Notes under the pieces: generated by a model | Told to the model about the DNA's origin: nothing | The model's database searches: none | Seen by the model: the letters and a program-made list of their open reading frames with translations, nothing else | Assembly (NCBI GenBank): GCA_044226525.1 | Contig: JBGAGV010000020.1 | Coordinates: 95,158 to 159,157 of the forward strand | DNA: 64,000 bases | Source of the DNA: VFJQ01 sp044226525 | Lineage (GTDB): Bacteria > Verrucomicrobiota > Verrucomicrobiia > Chthoniobacterales > Chthoniobacteraceae | Direction of reading: 5' to 3' | Position numbers and translations under genes: made by a program | Shown here: piece after piece, positions 25,334 to 33,754 of the stretch | Layout: every line of letters begins with the position of its first letter | Numbering within the stretch: position 1 is the stretch's first letter

Positions 25334-27184
25334 ATGTTCACCTATCCAAAGACCTACGACGTCATCGTGATCGGGGCCGGCCATGCCGGCATCGAAGCTG
25401 CGAGCGCGGCGGCCCGGTTGGGTTGTGAAACGGTCATTCTCACTCAGAACCTCGATTCGATCGGGCAGATGTCCTGCAACCCGGCCATCGGAGGCCAGGC
25501 CAAGGGCCAGATGGTGCGGGAGATCGACGCCCTCGGGGGGGTAATGGGTCTGAATACCGACGCGACGGCGATCCAATTCCGGATGCTGAATTCCACCAAG
25601 GGTCCGAGCGTCCGCTCCCCTCGGGCCCAGTGCGACAAGAAAGCGTATCAGTTCCGGGCCAAGGCGGTCCTGGAGCGCACTCCTCACCTCGATCTCAAGC
25701 AAGGCAATGCCGTTCGTATCCTCGTGGACGGTAATGGAGCATGCGGTGTCCAGACCGACCTCGGCTTGCAGATCAACGCTCGGTCGGTCGTCATTACCAC
25801 CGGGACTTTCATGCGGGGCCTGCTCCATGTGGGTCTTCAGAACAAAGCTGGTGGCCGGATGGGCGACAGTTTCTCTTCCATCAGCGACTCCCTCCGCGAC
25901 CTCGGCTTTGAGGTTTCCCGGTTCAAGACCGGCACCCCGTGTCGGCTGCTGGGAAAGACTATCGACTTCTCCAAGTGCGACCCGCAGCCTGGTGATGAGC
26001 CGGCTCACCCTTTCTCTTACCACCCGGAGGAACTGGAGGGCGGCGACCATGAGATCTTCACCCTGAACCGCTGGCGGAATGGGATGTTCCACATGGAACA
26101 GATTCGCTGCTGGATCACCCACACCAGCCAGGAGACTCACGACATCATCCGGGCCAATCTCGATAAGTCCCCTCTCTATGCCGGGGTGATCGAAGGGGTC
26201 GGTCCGCGGTATTGTCCGTCGATTGAAGACAAAGTGGTCAAGTTTGCCGAGAAGCCGTCTCACCAGCTTTTCCTCGAACCGGAGGGCTGGCACACCGAGG
26301 AATACTATGTAAACGGGGTCTCCACCTCCCTGCCCATGGAGGTGCAATATGCCTTCATCCGTTCCATCCCCGGTTTGGAGAATGCCGAGATCATGCGGCC
26401 CGGTTACGCGGTGGAATACGATTACTGCCCGCCTCAGCAGCTTTTCCATACCTTGGAAACCAAGCGGGTCCCGAACCTTTACTTTGCCGGGCAGATCAAT
26501 GGCACCAGTGGCTACGAGGAAGCAGGGGCGCAAGGATTGATGGCCGGAGCCAACGCGGCGCTGAAGGTGCTTGGCCGTCCGGCCCTTACTTTGGATCGCT
26601 CGGACGCCTATATCGGTGTGCTGATCGACGACCTCGTGACCAAAGGCACCCCTGAACCCTACCGCATGTTTACCAGCAGGGCCGAGCACCGTCTGGTCCT
26701 GCGGCAGGATAACGCCGACCAACGTCTCACCCCCATCGGTCGGGAATGTGGGCTCGTCAACGACCGCCGCTGGGCGAAGTTTCAGGACAAACAAACCCAG
26801 CTCCGGGAATTGCGAACTCTGGCCGAAAGCACCAACTTCGGCAGCTTGCGGATTCACCAGTGGCTCAAGCGCCCGGAGAGTTCCGTCGACCAACTCCCCT
26901 CCGAAGTGCGAGAAAAGTTCCACGTGGAACTTTGGGATCTGCTTCAGACGGAGCTCCGTTACTCCGGTTACATCGCCCGCCAGAATGCCGCGATCGATCG
27001 GCTCAAAGCGGAAGAGGAGCGAAGGATTCCGCGCAGCTTCGACTATTCGGCCGTCTCCGCTCTCCGGGCGGAAACCCGGCAGAAACTCCAAGCCTCCCTC
27101 CCCGAAACGCTCGGTCAGGCTTCGCGGATCAGCGGTATCACTCCGGCGGATATTGCGATCCTCTCGATTGTGCTGGGGCGGTAG
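25334..27184 (+). CDS. mnmG: tRNA uridine-5-carboxymethylaminomethyl(34) synthesis enzyme MnmG
   Basis: A 616-residue FAD enzyme (formerly GidA) that, with MnmE, modifies wobble uridine 34 of tRNAs. Seen: dinucleotide motif VIVIGAGHAGIEAASAAARLG, CNPAIGGQAKGQMVREIDALGG, the GTFMRGLLHVG strand, LGFEVSRFKTGTPCRL, MFTSRAEHRLVLRQDNAD, and the C-terminal helical domain (RIPRSFDYSAVSALRAETRQKL). ATG at 25334 (MFTYPKTYDVIVIG) is preferred over an upstream TTG. In many bacteria this gene lies near oriC and the par locus; here its body carries two parS-like palindromes and a third lies just before it. Convergent with prfB. Confidence 0.96.
   Translation: MFTYPKTYDVIVIGAGHAGIEAASAAARLGCETVILTQNLDSIGQMSCNPAIGGQAKGQMVREIDALGGVMGLNTDATAIQFRMLNSTKGPSVRSPRAQCDKKAYQFRAKAVLERTPHLDLKQGNAVRILVDGNGACGVQTDLGLQINARSVVITTGTFMRGLLHVGLQNKAGGRMGDSFSSISDSLRDLGFEVSRFKTGTPCRLLGKTIDFSKCDPQPGDEPAHPFSYHPEELEGGDHEIFTLNRWRNGMFHMEQIRCWITHTSQETHDIIRANLDKSPLYAGVIEGVGPRYCPSIEDKVVKFAEKPSHQLFLEPEGWHTEEYYVNGVSTSLPMEVQYAFIRSIPGLENAEIMRPGYAVEYDYCPPQQLFHTLETKRVPNLYFAGQINGTSGYEEAGAQGLMAGANAALKVLGRPALTLDRSDAYIGVLIDDLVTKGTPEPYRMFTSRAEHRLVLRQDNADQRLTPIGRECGLVNDRRWAKFQDKQTQLRELRTLAESTNFGSLRIHQWLKRPESSVDQLPSEVREKFHVELWDLLQTELRYSGYIARQNAAIDRLKAEEERRIPRSFDYSAVSALRAETRQKLQASLPETLGQASRISGITPADIAILSIVLGR
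26085..26100. promoter_or_regulatory. parS-like centromere site 2 (inside mnmG)
   Basis: TGTTCCACATGGAACA differs by one base from TGTTCCACGTGGAACA. It is read as part of GMFHMEQIRCW in MnmG, so coding constraint and DNA-binding may coincide here. Confidence 0.6.
26916..26931. promoter_or_regulatory. parS-like centromere site 3 (inside mnmG)
   Basis: AGTTCCACGTGGAACT is a perfect 16-bp palindrome whose inner 14 bases equal the parS core GTTCCACGTGGAAC. It lies in the C-terminal part of mnmG. Confidence 0.6.
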
Positions 27185-27189
27185 GGCGA

Positions 27190-27290
27190 GAAGGCCGCTG
27201 CGCCGGGGTCACCGAACTTGGTTCTGCCACCCGCCCCGACCGGGTGCGAAAGCCCGGGCGGGTGCGGTTACGGCGATGCCGTTGGGGCGC
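27190..27290. other. GC-rich structured gap between convergent mnmG and prfB
   Basis: CACCCGCCC (about 27228) pairs with GGGCGGGTG (about 27254) to form a strong stem between two convergent genes. There is no T-run, so termination by it is uncertain. Confidence 0.4.
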
Positions 27291-28419
27291 CTAATCCAGA
27301 TCCGCGCCGCCCTTATCGTTGGTGAGCCCGCGGAGTTTGCCTTCGATGAACTCGTCGATCTCCCCATCCATGACAGCTTGAATGCCGCTGGTCTGAACGC
27401 CGGTGCGGAGATCCTTCACCATCTGGTAGGGCTGGAAGACGTAGCTGCGAATCTGGCTGCCGAAGGCCACATCCGCCTTCTCGCCGTATTGGCGGGCGGT
27501 CTCGGCGTTCTGTTTGTCGATCTCCAATTGCTGTAGTTTCGCTTGGAGCATCCGGAGAGCCCGAACCTTGTTCTGCCCTTGGCTGCGCTGGTCCTGGCAG
27601 GCGGCGACCAAGCCGGTAGGTTTGTGCCGGATGCGGACGGCCGTCTCGACTTTGTTGACGTTCTGGCCGCCCTTGCCGCCACTTCGATAGGTATCGACCT
27701 CGATGTCGGCTTCGTTAATCTCGACGGGTGCGCTCTCAGGAAGTTCGGGGACGACGTCCACTGCGGCAAAACTCGTGTGCCGACGTTTGTTCGCGTCGAA
27801 GGGGGAAATGCGGACCAACCGATGCACCCCGCGCTCGCACGCGAGGTAACCAAAGGCGTTTTCGCCCTGCACGTTCACGGTCGCCGACTTGATGCCGGCT
27901 TCGTCACCCAGTTGAATATCCACGACGGAAGTCTTGAATCCCCGCCGTTCGCACCACCGCTGATACATGCGCAGCAGCATGTCGCCCCAATCCTGCGCCT
28001 CAGTCCCGCCCGCACCCGCCTGGATGGAAAGGAACGCGTTGAAGCGATCGTTGGGCCCGTTGAGAAGCGTCTTTAACTCCAAGTTATCCAACGACTTAGA
28101 TATCGATTGAAACTCCTTTTGCACCTCCGCCTGCGCGGCGACGGGATCGGCTTCCTCAGCGGCGAGTTCGACGAGCACTTCGAAATCCTCCACCTGCCGG
28201 TCGATGGCCTGCATCGGTTGAATCTTGCCGCGCAGCGACGACACCTCTTCGACGTCGGCCTGGGCTCGTTCGCGGTGATCCCAGAAATCCGGCGCGCTCA
28301 TGCGCGCCTCGAGTTCCGTTAAGCGGGTTTGAAGTTTGGGGAAGTCAAAGGAACCTCCGCAACTCGGCCGCGCGGGCCTTCAGTGCAGAGGGAGAGCAAG
28401 AGGATGAATCGAAGGACAT
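27291..28419 (-). CDS. prfB: peptide chain release factor 2 (programmed +1 frameshift)
   Basis: RF2 releases peptides at UGA and UAA. The main frame (from 28346 down) encodes the GTP-independent release factor with the GGQ motif in YRSGGKGGQNVNKVETAVRIRH and the usual stretches GAGGTEAQDWGDMLLRMY and GSQIRSYVFQPYQMVKDLRTG. The first 24 codons start at ATG 28419 (MSFDSSSCSPSALKARAAEL...) and end in an in-frame TGA at 28345-28347; reading continues one base further along in the main frame, giving about 375 residues in total. This is the classical RF2 autoregulatory frameshift. The gene lies downstream of eno-ftsB on the same strand, with repeat IR-E in between. Confidence 0.95.
28344..28359 (-). 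promoter_or_regulatory. prfB: prfB +1 programmed frameshift site
   Basis: On the minus strand, CGGAGGTTCCTTTGAC contains the three known elements: an internal Shine-Dalgarno-like CGGAGG, the slippery CTT codon three bases later, and the stop TGA followed by C. When RF2 is scarce, the ribosome slips +1 from CTT and continues as GAC. Confidence 0.93.
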
Positions 28420-28427
28420 GGAAAAAA

Positions 28428-28515
28428 GGACGATTGGACTAGTGGACTGCGGGACTATTGGGAAGAGACGGGCTGCGCACTACCCAAGTCCACTCGTGCA
28501 TCAGTCCACCCGTCC
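28428..28515. repeat. palindromic oligo-repeat element IR-E (GTGGACT-type)
   Basis: Arms 28428-28462 (ggacgattggactagtggac...) and 28483-28515 (cccaagtccactcgtgcatc...) are imperfect reverse complements built from the word TGGACT, with a 20-nt spacer. The element occupies the gap between the ftsB stop (28529) and the prfB start (28419) and so forms much of the prfB leader. No Shine-Dalgarno is visible before the prfB ATG. Confidence 0.75.
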
Positions 28516-28528
28516 CTTCACTTCGTCG

Positions 28529-28888
28529 TCAGGGATTTTTGCGAAACTTCGCGCTGTCGAGCTTGGTGGAGTCGAGCCGGTAAATCGTTTCGCCCTCCTT
28601 CATCAGGTCCAGCTTGTCGCGCGCGATCAGGCCAGCGAATTCGGGGTCCCGCCGTAGCAGCGTCTCCTCGCGTTCGAAACGAGCGAGCTGCATTTTCTGG
28701 TGCTCCAGCTCAATCTTAAGCGCTTCGATGCGTTGGCGCTGTTCCTTGCGTTTCGAGACTTCAGGAAGGAACGAATAGGCGACGGGAACGCTCGCGCACA
28801 TGAGGATAAGCGCGAGGACGAGCTTATTGAGGGAAGGCCAGACTCCTTCCTTGGGGCGGTGTTGAGATTCGCTGGCGAAGGCGCTCAC
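28529..28888 (-). CDS. ftsB: septum formation initiator (FtsB/DivIC-like)
   Basis: A 119-residue bitopic division protein: a short cytoplasmic N-terminus, one membrane helix (LNKLVLALILMCASVPVAYSF), a coiled coil (EVSKRKEQRQRIEALKIELEHQKMQLARFEREE), and the C-terminal FtsB signature RDPEFAGLIARDKLDLMKEGETIYRLD. It starts at GTG 28888 immediately after the eno stop codon with no gap. The eno-ftsB order is a widespread synteny and supports the call. The family joins FtsL and FtsQ at the septum. Confidence 0.85.
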   Translation of the reverse strand: MSAFASESQHRPKEGVWPSLNKLVLALILMCASVPVAYSFLPEVSKRKEQRQRIEALKIELEHQKMQLARFEREETLLRRDPEFAGLIARDKLDLMKEGETIYRLDSTKLDSAKFRKNP

Positions 28889-30175
28889 TCAGGCCCGCAT
28901 CTTACCTCCGTAGATGGCATTGTCACCAAGTTCTTCTTCAATTCTCAGGAGTTGATTGTATTTCGCGACACGATCCGAACGGCAGAGCGAGCCAGTTTTG
29001 ATCTGACCCGCGTTCGTCGCCACCGCGATATCGGCGATGGTGTTGTCTTCGGTCTCACCGGAACGGTGTGAAATGACGGCGGTATAACGATTTTCCTTGG
29101 CGAGCTCGACGGCGTCGAGCGTCTCGGTGAGCGAACCGATCTGGTTCACCTTCACGAGGATCGAGTTGGCCGTGCCGGTCTCGATACCCTTGCGGAGGAA
29201 TTCAACGTTGGTGACGAAAAGATCGTCGCCGACGAGCTGAATCTTGTCGCCGAGCGCGTCGGTGAGCTTCTTCCAGCCGTCCCAGTCGTTCTCGGCGCAG
29301 CCGTCTTCGATCGACACGATGGGGAATTTCTTCGCGAGGTCCGCGTAGTAGCTGATGAGCTCGCTCGCGCTACGCTTGGAACCATCGGATTTCTTGAAGA
29401 CGTATTGTTTCTTCGCCTTGTCGAAGAACTCGCTCGAAGCGACGTCGAGTGCGAAGAACACTTCCTTGCCGAGCTTGTAACCGGCCTTCTTCACCGCCGC
29501 CGCGATCGTCTCGAGCGCGTCGGTCGCGTCCTTGAAGTTCGGCGCGAAACCGCCTTCATCGCCCACGGCGGTGGAGAGATGGCGATCATGCAGGATCGAC
29601 TTGAGCGCGTGGAAAATTTCCACCCCCGCGCGGAGCGCGTCGCGGAAGGTGTCGAAGCCCTTCGGCATCACCATGAACTCCTGGAAATCGATCGGCGCAT
29701 CGCTGTGCGCACCGCCGTTCACGATGTTCATCATCGGCACCGGGAGCACTTTCGCGTTCGGTCCGCCGAGGTATTTGAAGAGCGGCTGGCCGAGCGCATT
29801 CGCCGCTGCCTTCGCCGTGGCGAGCGACACCGCGAGGATCGCGTTCGCGCCGAGCTTCGATTTCGTCGGCGTGCCGTCGAGCGCGAGCATGGCCTTGTCC
29901 ACGCTGACCTGGTCGGCCGCATCCATGCCTTCGAGTTCTTCGGCGATGAGCTTGTTCACGTTCGCCACCGCCTTGGTGACGCCCTTGCCGAGATAAACCG
30001 CTTTCACCCCGTCGCGCAGTTCGATGGCTTCGTGTTCACCCGTGCTGGCGCCGCTCGGCACCGCTGCCGTTCCGATGCTGCCATCGGCGAGTTTCACGTC
30101 GGCCTCGACGGTGGGATTCCCGCGGGAATCAAGGATCTGTCGGGCGCGAACGGCGAGGATGGTAGTAGCGGTCAT
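28889..30175 (-). CDS. eno: enolase
   Basis: A 428-residue glycolytic enzyme (2-phosphoglycerate to phosphoenolpyruvate). It starts MTATTILAVRARQILDSRGNPTVEADV, has the mobile loop PSGASTGEHEAIELRDG, GANAILAVSLATAKAAAN, FAPNF, the Mg ligands in FFALDVASSEFF, SIEDGCAENDWDGW and LVGDDLFVTN, the catalytic Lys in ILVKVNQIGSLTET, and the signature SHRSGETEDNTIADIAVATNAGQIKTGS. The ATG at 30175 is used; the frame continues upstream without enolase homology. The gene heads the eno-ftsB unit and is divergent from the DUF4838 gene. Confidence 0.97.
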   Translation of the reverse strand: MTATTILAVRARQILDSRGNPTVEADVKLADGSIGTAAVPSGASTGEHEAIELRDGVKAVYLGKGVTKAVANVNKLIAEELEGMDAADQVSVDKAMLALDGTPTKSKLGANAILAVSLATAKAAANALGQPLFKYLGGPNAKVLPVPMMNIVNGGAHSDAPIDFQEFMVMPKGFDTFRDALRAGVEIFHALKSILHDRHLSTAVGDEGGFAPNFKDATDALETIAAAVKKAGYKLGKEVFFALDVASSEFFDKAKKQYVFKKSDGSKRSASELISYYADLAKKFPIVSIEDGCAENDWDGWKKLTDALGDKIQLVGDDLFVTNVEFLRKGIETGTANSILVKVNQIGSLTETLDAVELAKENRYTAVISHRSGETEDNTIADIAVATNAGQIKTGSLCRSDRVAKYNQLLRIEEELGDNAIYGGKMRA

Positions 30176-30418
30176 GATAAAAGGTGATGTTTGGGTGCGT
30201 GATAAACGTGTTCCGCACTGTGGCGCGGAACGGACAGCATTCCGGGAAAACGGGCGCGGTGATAAACGCTCCTGTGAATAAGTGCAAGCCTCCGCTGAGA
30301 GAGATCGCTGTATCCGGTGCTGGTGAACCCGACTCCGGCCCTCATCGAGGCCGGTGACAAGGCATCTACCGGAATCCCCCGTTGCAGTTCGCGCGGCGGG
30401 CCATTTAGGAAAGGCACC

Positions 30419-32401
30419 ATGATTTCCCCTCGCGTGGTTTCGTTCCTCCACAGACAGCGCACCTTGCTTGCCTGCGTTGGCTGGTTGGCCTTCACCGTCT
30501 CGCTCGATGCATCGGTCCCCATCGTCGTTGATGCGAAACAGGTTGCCGTCATCGTCACCTCGGATCGTCCAACTGCCGTCACGAAATACGCGGCGGAAGA
30601 ATTCGCTACGCATGTCGAAAAAGCGACTGGTGCGAAACTCGCGATCACGACGGAAAGCGCAGTGCCTGCCAGTGCGAAAACGCGAGTCTTCATCGGGGAT
30701 TGCGCAGCCACTCGTGCGGCCGGCATCGACGTCAGTAAACTCCCGCCGGAGACCTTCGCGACGCGCACTGACCGGACAGCGCTATTCATCGCCGGCGAAG
30801 ATGGCCGCGGTGAGCCGCTCGATACCGACACGCACGCCGGCACGCTGTGGGGCGTCTATGAGTGGCTCGATCAAAATTTGAAGGTGCGCTGGCTGTGGCC
30901 GGGTGAACTCGGGACCTTCGTGCCGAAAACGCGCACGATCACGGCGCCGGAGGTGAAGGCGCAGACTTCGCCGCGATTCATCCAGCGCCGGCTTCGCCCC
31001 GGGCTGGGCATGACGAGCGAGCATCCCGCGATGGGCTTCACGAAAGCCGCGTTCGAGCAATACAGCCACGACCAATCCGTCTTCCTCCGCCGTCATCGCA
31101 TGGGCCGGAGTTATCCCATGGGCTACGGGCATGCGTTCACCGATTGGTGGAAACGCTACGGCACCGAACATCCCGAATGGTTTCAGCTTCGCGCCGATGG
31201 AAAACGTGGTCCGTCGAAACCGACCTCGCGTTTTTCCATGTGCGTCTCGAACCCGGGCTTGCAGCAGGAAATCGTGAAGCTGTGGGATGCGAAGCGCGGA
31301 AAACCGACCGGAGGGCCGAGCTTCATCAATGCTTGTGAAAACGACATTCTCGGGCTGTGCACCTGTGGCTCCTGCCGCGCGTGGGATGGCCCGGCGCCCG
31401 CGCATTATCTCAAGTTCTACTCGCCCAGCTCGAAGATGGTCGGCTCGCAATTCGTCTCCGACCGTTACGCGCATTTCTGGCTCGCGGTGCAGCAGCTTGC
31501 CGCCGCCAAAGATCCGAACGCGACGGTGATCGGCTACGTCTATTTCAATTACTTCCAGGCGCCCGCGACGAACATCAAACTGAACTCGCACATCCTGCTC
31601 GGGTTCTGCCCGTCGGGCGGATTTTTCCCGCGCTCCGCCGAGGAACACGACTGGATGAAACGCCAGTGGACGGGTTGGCGCGACACCGGTGCGCAGCTCT
31701 TCCTGCGCACGAATCATCTGCTCGACGGCTACTGCATGCCGTTCATTTTCGCGCATCAGTTTGCGGATGAATTTCATCACGCCGCCGCGCAGGGCATGGT
31801 GGCGACCGATTTCGATTCGCTCACCGGCCAGTGGTCCACGCAGGGTCCGAATCTCTACACCGCGGTGCGCTTGCACACGCGTCCTGAGGCGCCAGCGGAC
31901 GACGTGCTCGCGGAATATTACGCAGCTTTCGGCCCCGCCGCTTCGCTCGTAAAAGCCTATTTCGATTACTGGGAAAAATTCACGGCCGACAGCCGCGAAA
32001 AGCTCCAGCAGACGATGGAAGCGCGGCAGGCCTCACGGTGGCGTTCGTGGGCGAAGGCCGCCGATGCCGTCTATCCTCCCGCCTGTTTTATCCCCGCCGA
32101 GGCGATCCTCGCCAAAGCCAGAACGGCCGCCACTTCCGAGCCGGAGGCGCGAGCCCGCGTCGAGTTTCTCGAAACCGGCCTCGCTCATGCCAGACTCTGT
32201 GCGCGCATCTCGGCCCAGCTCAATCTCGCCCAGCCCTCCGCGTCGAAGGAAGAAACCAAACGCCTGATCGAAGAACTCCTCACGTTCCGCCGCGCCCACG
32301 AGCGGGAAGGCATCGCCAACTTCAACGCGCTCGCCTGGGTCGAAGACTTGAGCTGGAAACTTTCCGACGAAACTCGTCAGACGCCGGACTTGTATCCGTG
32401 A
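30419..32401 (+). CDS. secreted DUF4838 domain protein
   Basis: A 660-residue secreted protein with signal segment LLACVGWLAFTVSLDASVPI. Residues about 25-150 resemble the N-terminal GH67/GH20-like domain that precedes a glycosidase barrel (AAEEFATHVEKATGAKLAI ... THAGTLWGVYEWLDQNLKVRWLWPGELGTFVPK). The central part carries the DUF4838 pattern (HAFTDWWKRYGTEHPEWFQLRADGKRG, INACENDILGLCTCGSCRAWDG, YVYFNYFQAPATNIKLN). ATG at 30419 follows a good ribosome site (aggaaagg). The family is common in Bacteroidetes and Verrucomicrobia and is probably carbohydrate-active, but no reaction is established. Confidence 0.82.
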   Translation: MISPRVVSFLHRQRTLLACVGWLAFTVSLDASVPIVVDAKQVAVIVTSDRPTAVTKYAAEEFATHVEKATGAKLAITTESAVPASAKTRVFIGDCAATRAAGIDVSKLPPETFATRTDRTALFIAGEDGRGEPLDTDTHAGTLWGVYEWLDQNLKVRWLWPGELGTFVPKTRTITAPEVKAQTSPRFIQRRLRPGLGMTSEHPAMGFTKAAFEQYSHDQSVFLRRHRMGRSYPMGYGHAFTDWWKRYGTEHPEWFQLRADGKRGPSKPTSRFSMCVSNPGLQQEIVKLWDAKRGKPTGGPSFINACENDILGLCTCGSCRAWDGPAPAHYLKFYSPSSKMVGSQFVSDRYAHFWLAVQQLAAAKDPNATVIGYVYFNYFQAPATNIKLNSHILLGFCPSGGFFPRSAEEHDWMKRQWTGWRDTGAQLFLRTNHLLDGYCMPFIFAHQFADEFHHAAAQGMVATDFDSLTGQWSTQGPNLYTAVRLHTRPEAPADDVLAEYYAAFGPAASLVKAYFDYWEKFTADSREKLQQTMEARQASRWRSWAKAADAVYPPACFIPAEAILAKARTAATSEPEARARVEFLETGLAHARLCARISAQLNLAQPSASKEETKRLIEELLTFRRAHEREGIANFNALAWVEDLSWKLSDETRQTPDLYP

Positions 32402-32560
32402 TTTTTTGGCTAGTCAGCGGAACCCTTCCCTTCAAACCAGATCAAGGTGAACCAGAGCCTATGCCTGGGCTTCAGCGCCGCTTGCGGGGAGCCGATCTAT
32501 ATAAGTAATCCAACCTGATCCAAAGATAATCCGGGTTGCGAAAACCGGGTGTGCCTCGGC

Positions 32561-33199
32561 TCAGTTCGTCTTCGCGAACGGATCCCAGCGGCGCTTGCCG
32601 GCGTCGCCGGTGGTGGTGGCGAAATCCTTCCAAGCCAGCGATTCGACGCGACCGTCGCCAAAAAGGCCGTTGATCCGGGTGCGGTTCGCGTGAGTGCCGA
32701 GCTTGGCGCTCGGGGAGCCCCCTGGTCCGTTCAGGACCACGTTGGTGTTCGAGGTGCCCGAAAATTTGACCTGATTACCGGAATCCAACTTTGGTGCGCC
32801 GAGAAGGAGATCGGCCGGACCCGTCCATTTGCTGGCGCTCGTGTCGAAGCAATCGTTGTTCAGACCGTAGCTAACCGGGACGTTGGTGCCGTTTTCGGTG
32901 GAAGGACGGCTCCCGGAGACCTTGTCGAAGGGCGATCGCATGGCTTTCCACGCGATGGTGTATTTGTCATGAACGACTTCCGGCCAGCTCTTGGTCGAGG
33001 TGCGGGGGAAGAAATCGTCGTCGTTATCATTGAGATAAAGAATCACACCATGCCCCGTCTGGCGCAGGTTTGCGAGGCACTGCGCGGCGCGGCCTTTCTC
33101 AATTGCCGAGCTGTAAACCGGCAGGGCGATTGCGGCGAGGAGCGCGATAATGGCGATGACCACGAGCAGTTCGATGAGGGTAAAGGCAGAGCGTTTCAT
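32561..33199 (-). CDS. type II secretion-like pseudopilin (prepilin-type N-terminal domain)
   Basis: A 212-residue protein with a type IV prepilin leader and hydrophobic helix: MKRSAFTLIELLVVIAIIAL, the cleavage/methylation site lying just before the F. The globular part (NDNDDDFFPRTSTKSWPEVVHDKYTIAWKAM ... THANRTRINGLFGDGRVESLAWKDF) has the NGLFGDGRVE ending seen in the large verrucomicrobial/planctomycete set of DUF1559-like pseudopilins. Members are numerous per genome and their roles are mostly unknown. It stands alone, with the response-regulator operon divergent from it. Confidence 0.9.
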   Translation of the reverse strand: MKRSAFTLIELLVVIAIIALLAAIALPVYSSAIEKGRAAQCLANLRQTGHGVILYLNDNDDDFFPRTSTKSWPEVVHDKYTIAWKAMRSPFDKVSGSRPSTENGTNVPVSYGLNNDCFDTSASKWTGPADLLLGAPKLDSGNQVKFSGTSNTNVVLNGPGGSPSAKLGTHANRTRINGLFGDGRVESLAWKDFATTTGDAGKRRWDPFAKTN

Positions 33200-33370
33200 T
33201 TGAGGGAGCGGGCCAACCTACCTGAGTCGGGCCGGGTGTCGAGGGGCAACCTGCCGGGGACGCCAGCCCTCCATAATGCCCGCCGGAAGCATACATACAA
33301 ACCCACCCCCAGTTTACAGGGCTCACCCCTGGCACGGGTGTCCACGGCTTGCTCTTACAGGCAGTCGCTT

Positions 33371-33754
33371 ATGACTCCTGTCAAAATCCTCATTGTCGAC
33401 GACGACCGCCCGCTTTCGCAGTTGGTCAGTCGTATTCTCACCAAGTCCGGCCGTTATCTCACCTGCGTGGAAAACGATCCTCGCAAGGCCCCGGAAACGG
33501 CCGCCGACTTCCGCCCCGATGTCTTCCTTCTCGATGTCGAGATGCCGGGAATCGATGGCGGCACTCTCCTGACGGAGATTCGCAAGAACCCGCTGCTCGC
33601 CCAGACGCCCGCGGCCTTCGTCACCTCGCTCATCTCCGCCAGTGAAACCCGCCATGGGATGGTGCAGCGGGGCGGGGAAAACTACATCGCCAAGACGCTC
33701 GACCTCGGCACGCTCGAGCGCGGCATCTATCAACTCCTCAACTCCCGCGGCTAA
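33371..33754 (+). CDS. single-domain response regulator (CheY-like)
   Basis: A 127-residue receiver-only protein. The acidic pocket is in KILIVDDDRPLSQLV, the phosphoacceptor Asp in FLLDVEMPGIDGG (about residue 57) and the conserved Lys in ENYIAKTLDLGTL. There is no output domain. The stop codon TAA shares its last A with the ATG of the next gene, so translation is coupled to the downstream hybrid histidine kinase, its likely partner. Unusually, the Thr/Ser position is followed by SLISASETRHGMVQRG. Confidence 0.9.
   Translation: MTPVKILIVDDDRPLSQLVSRILTKSGRYLTCVENDPRKAPETAADFRPDVFLLDVEMPGIDGGTLLTEIRKNPLLAQTPAAFVTSLISASETRHGMVQRGGENYIAKTLDLGTLERGIYQLLNSRG

Noticed and set aside
28418..28657. 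Open frame on the plus strand with SPLVHQSTRP-like sequence over IR-E
   Set aside because: It is just the translation of the palindromic repeat and the antisense of ftsB; no domain and wrong codon pattern.
30230..30418. Possible riboswitch before the DUF4838 gene (stem CCGGCC/GGCCGG and repeated GTGATAAACG words)
   Set aside because: No conserved core of a known riboswitch class could be matched; structure alone is weak evidence.
33327..33356. TGGCAC...TTGCT before the CheY-like gene as a sigma-54 promoter
   Set aside because: The distance between the GG and GC elements is far from the required 10 bases.
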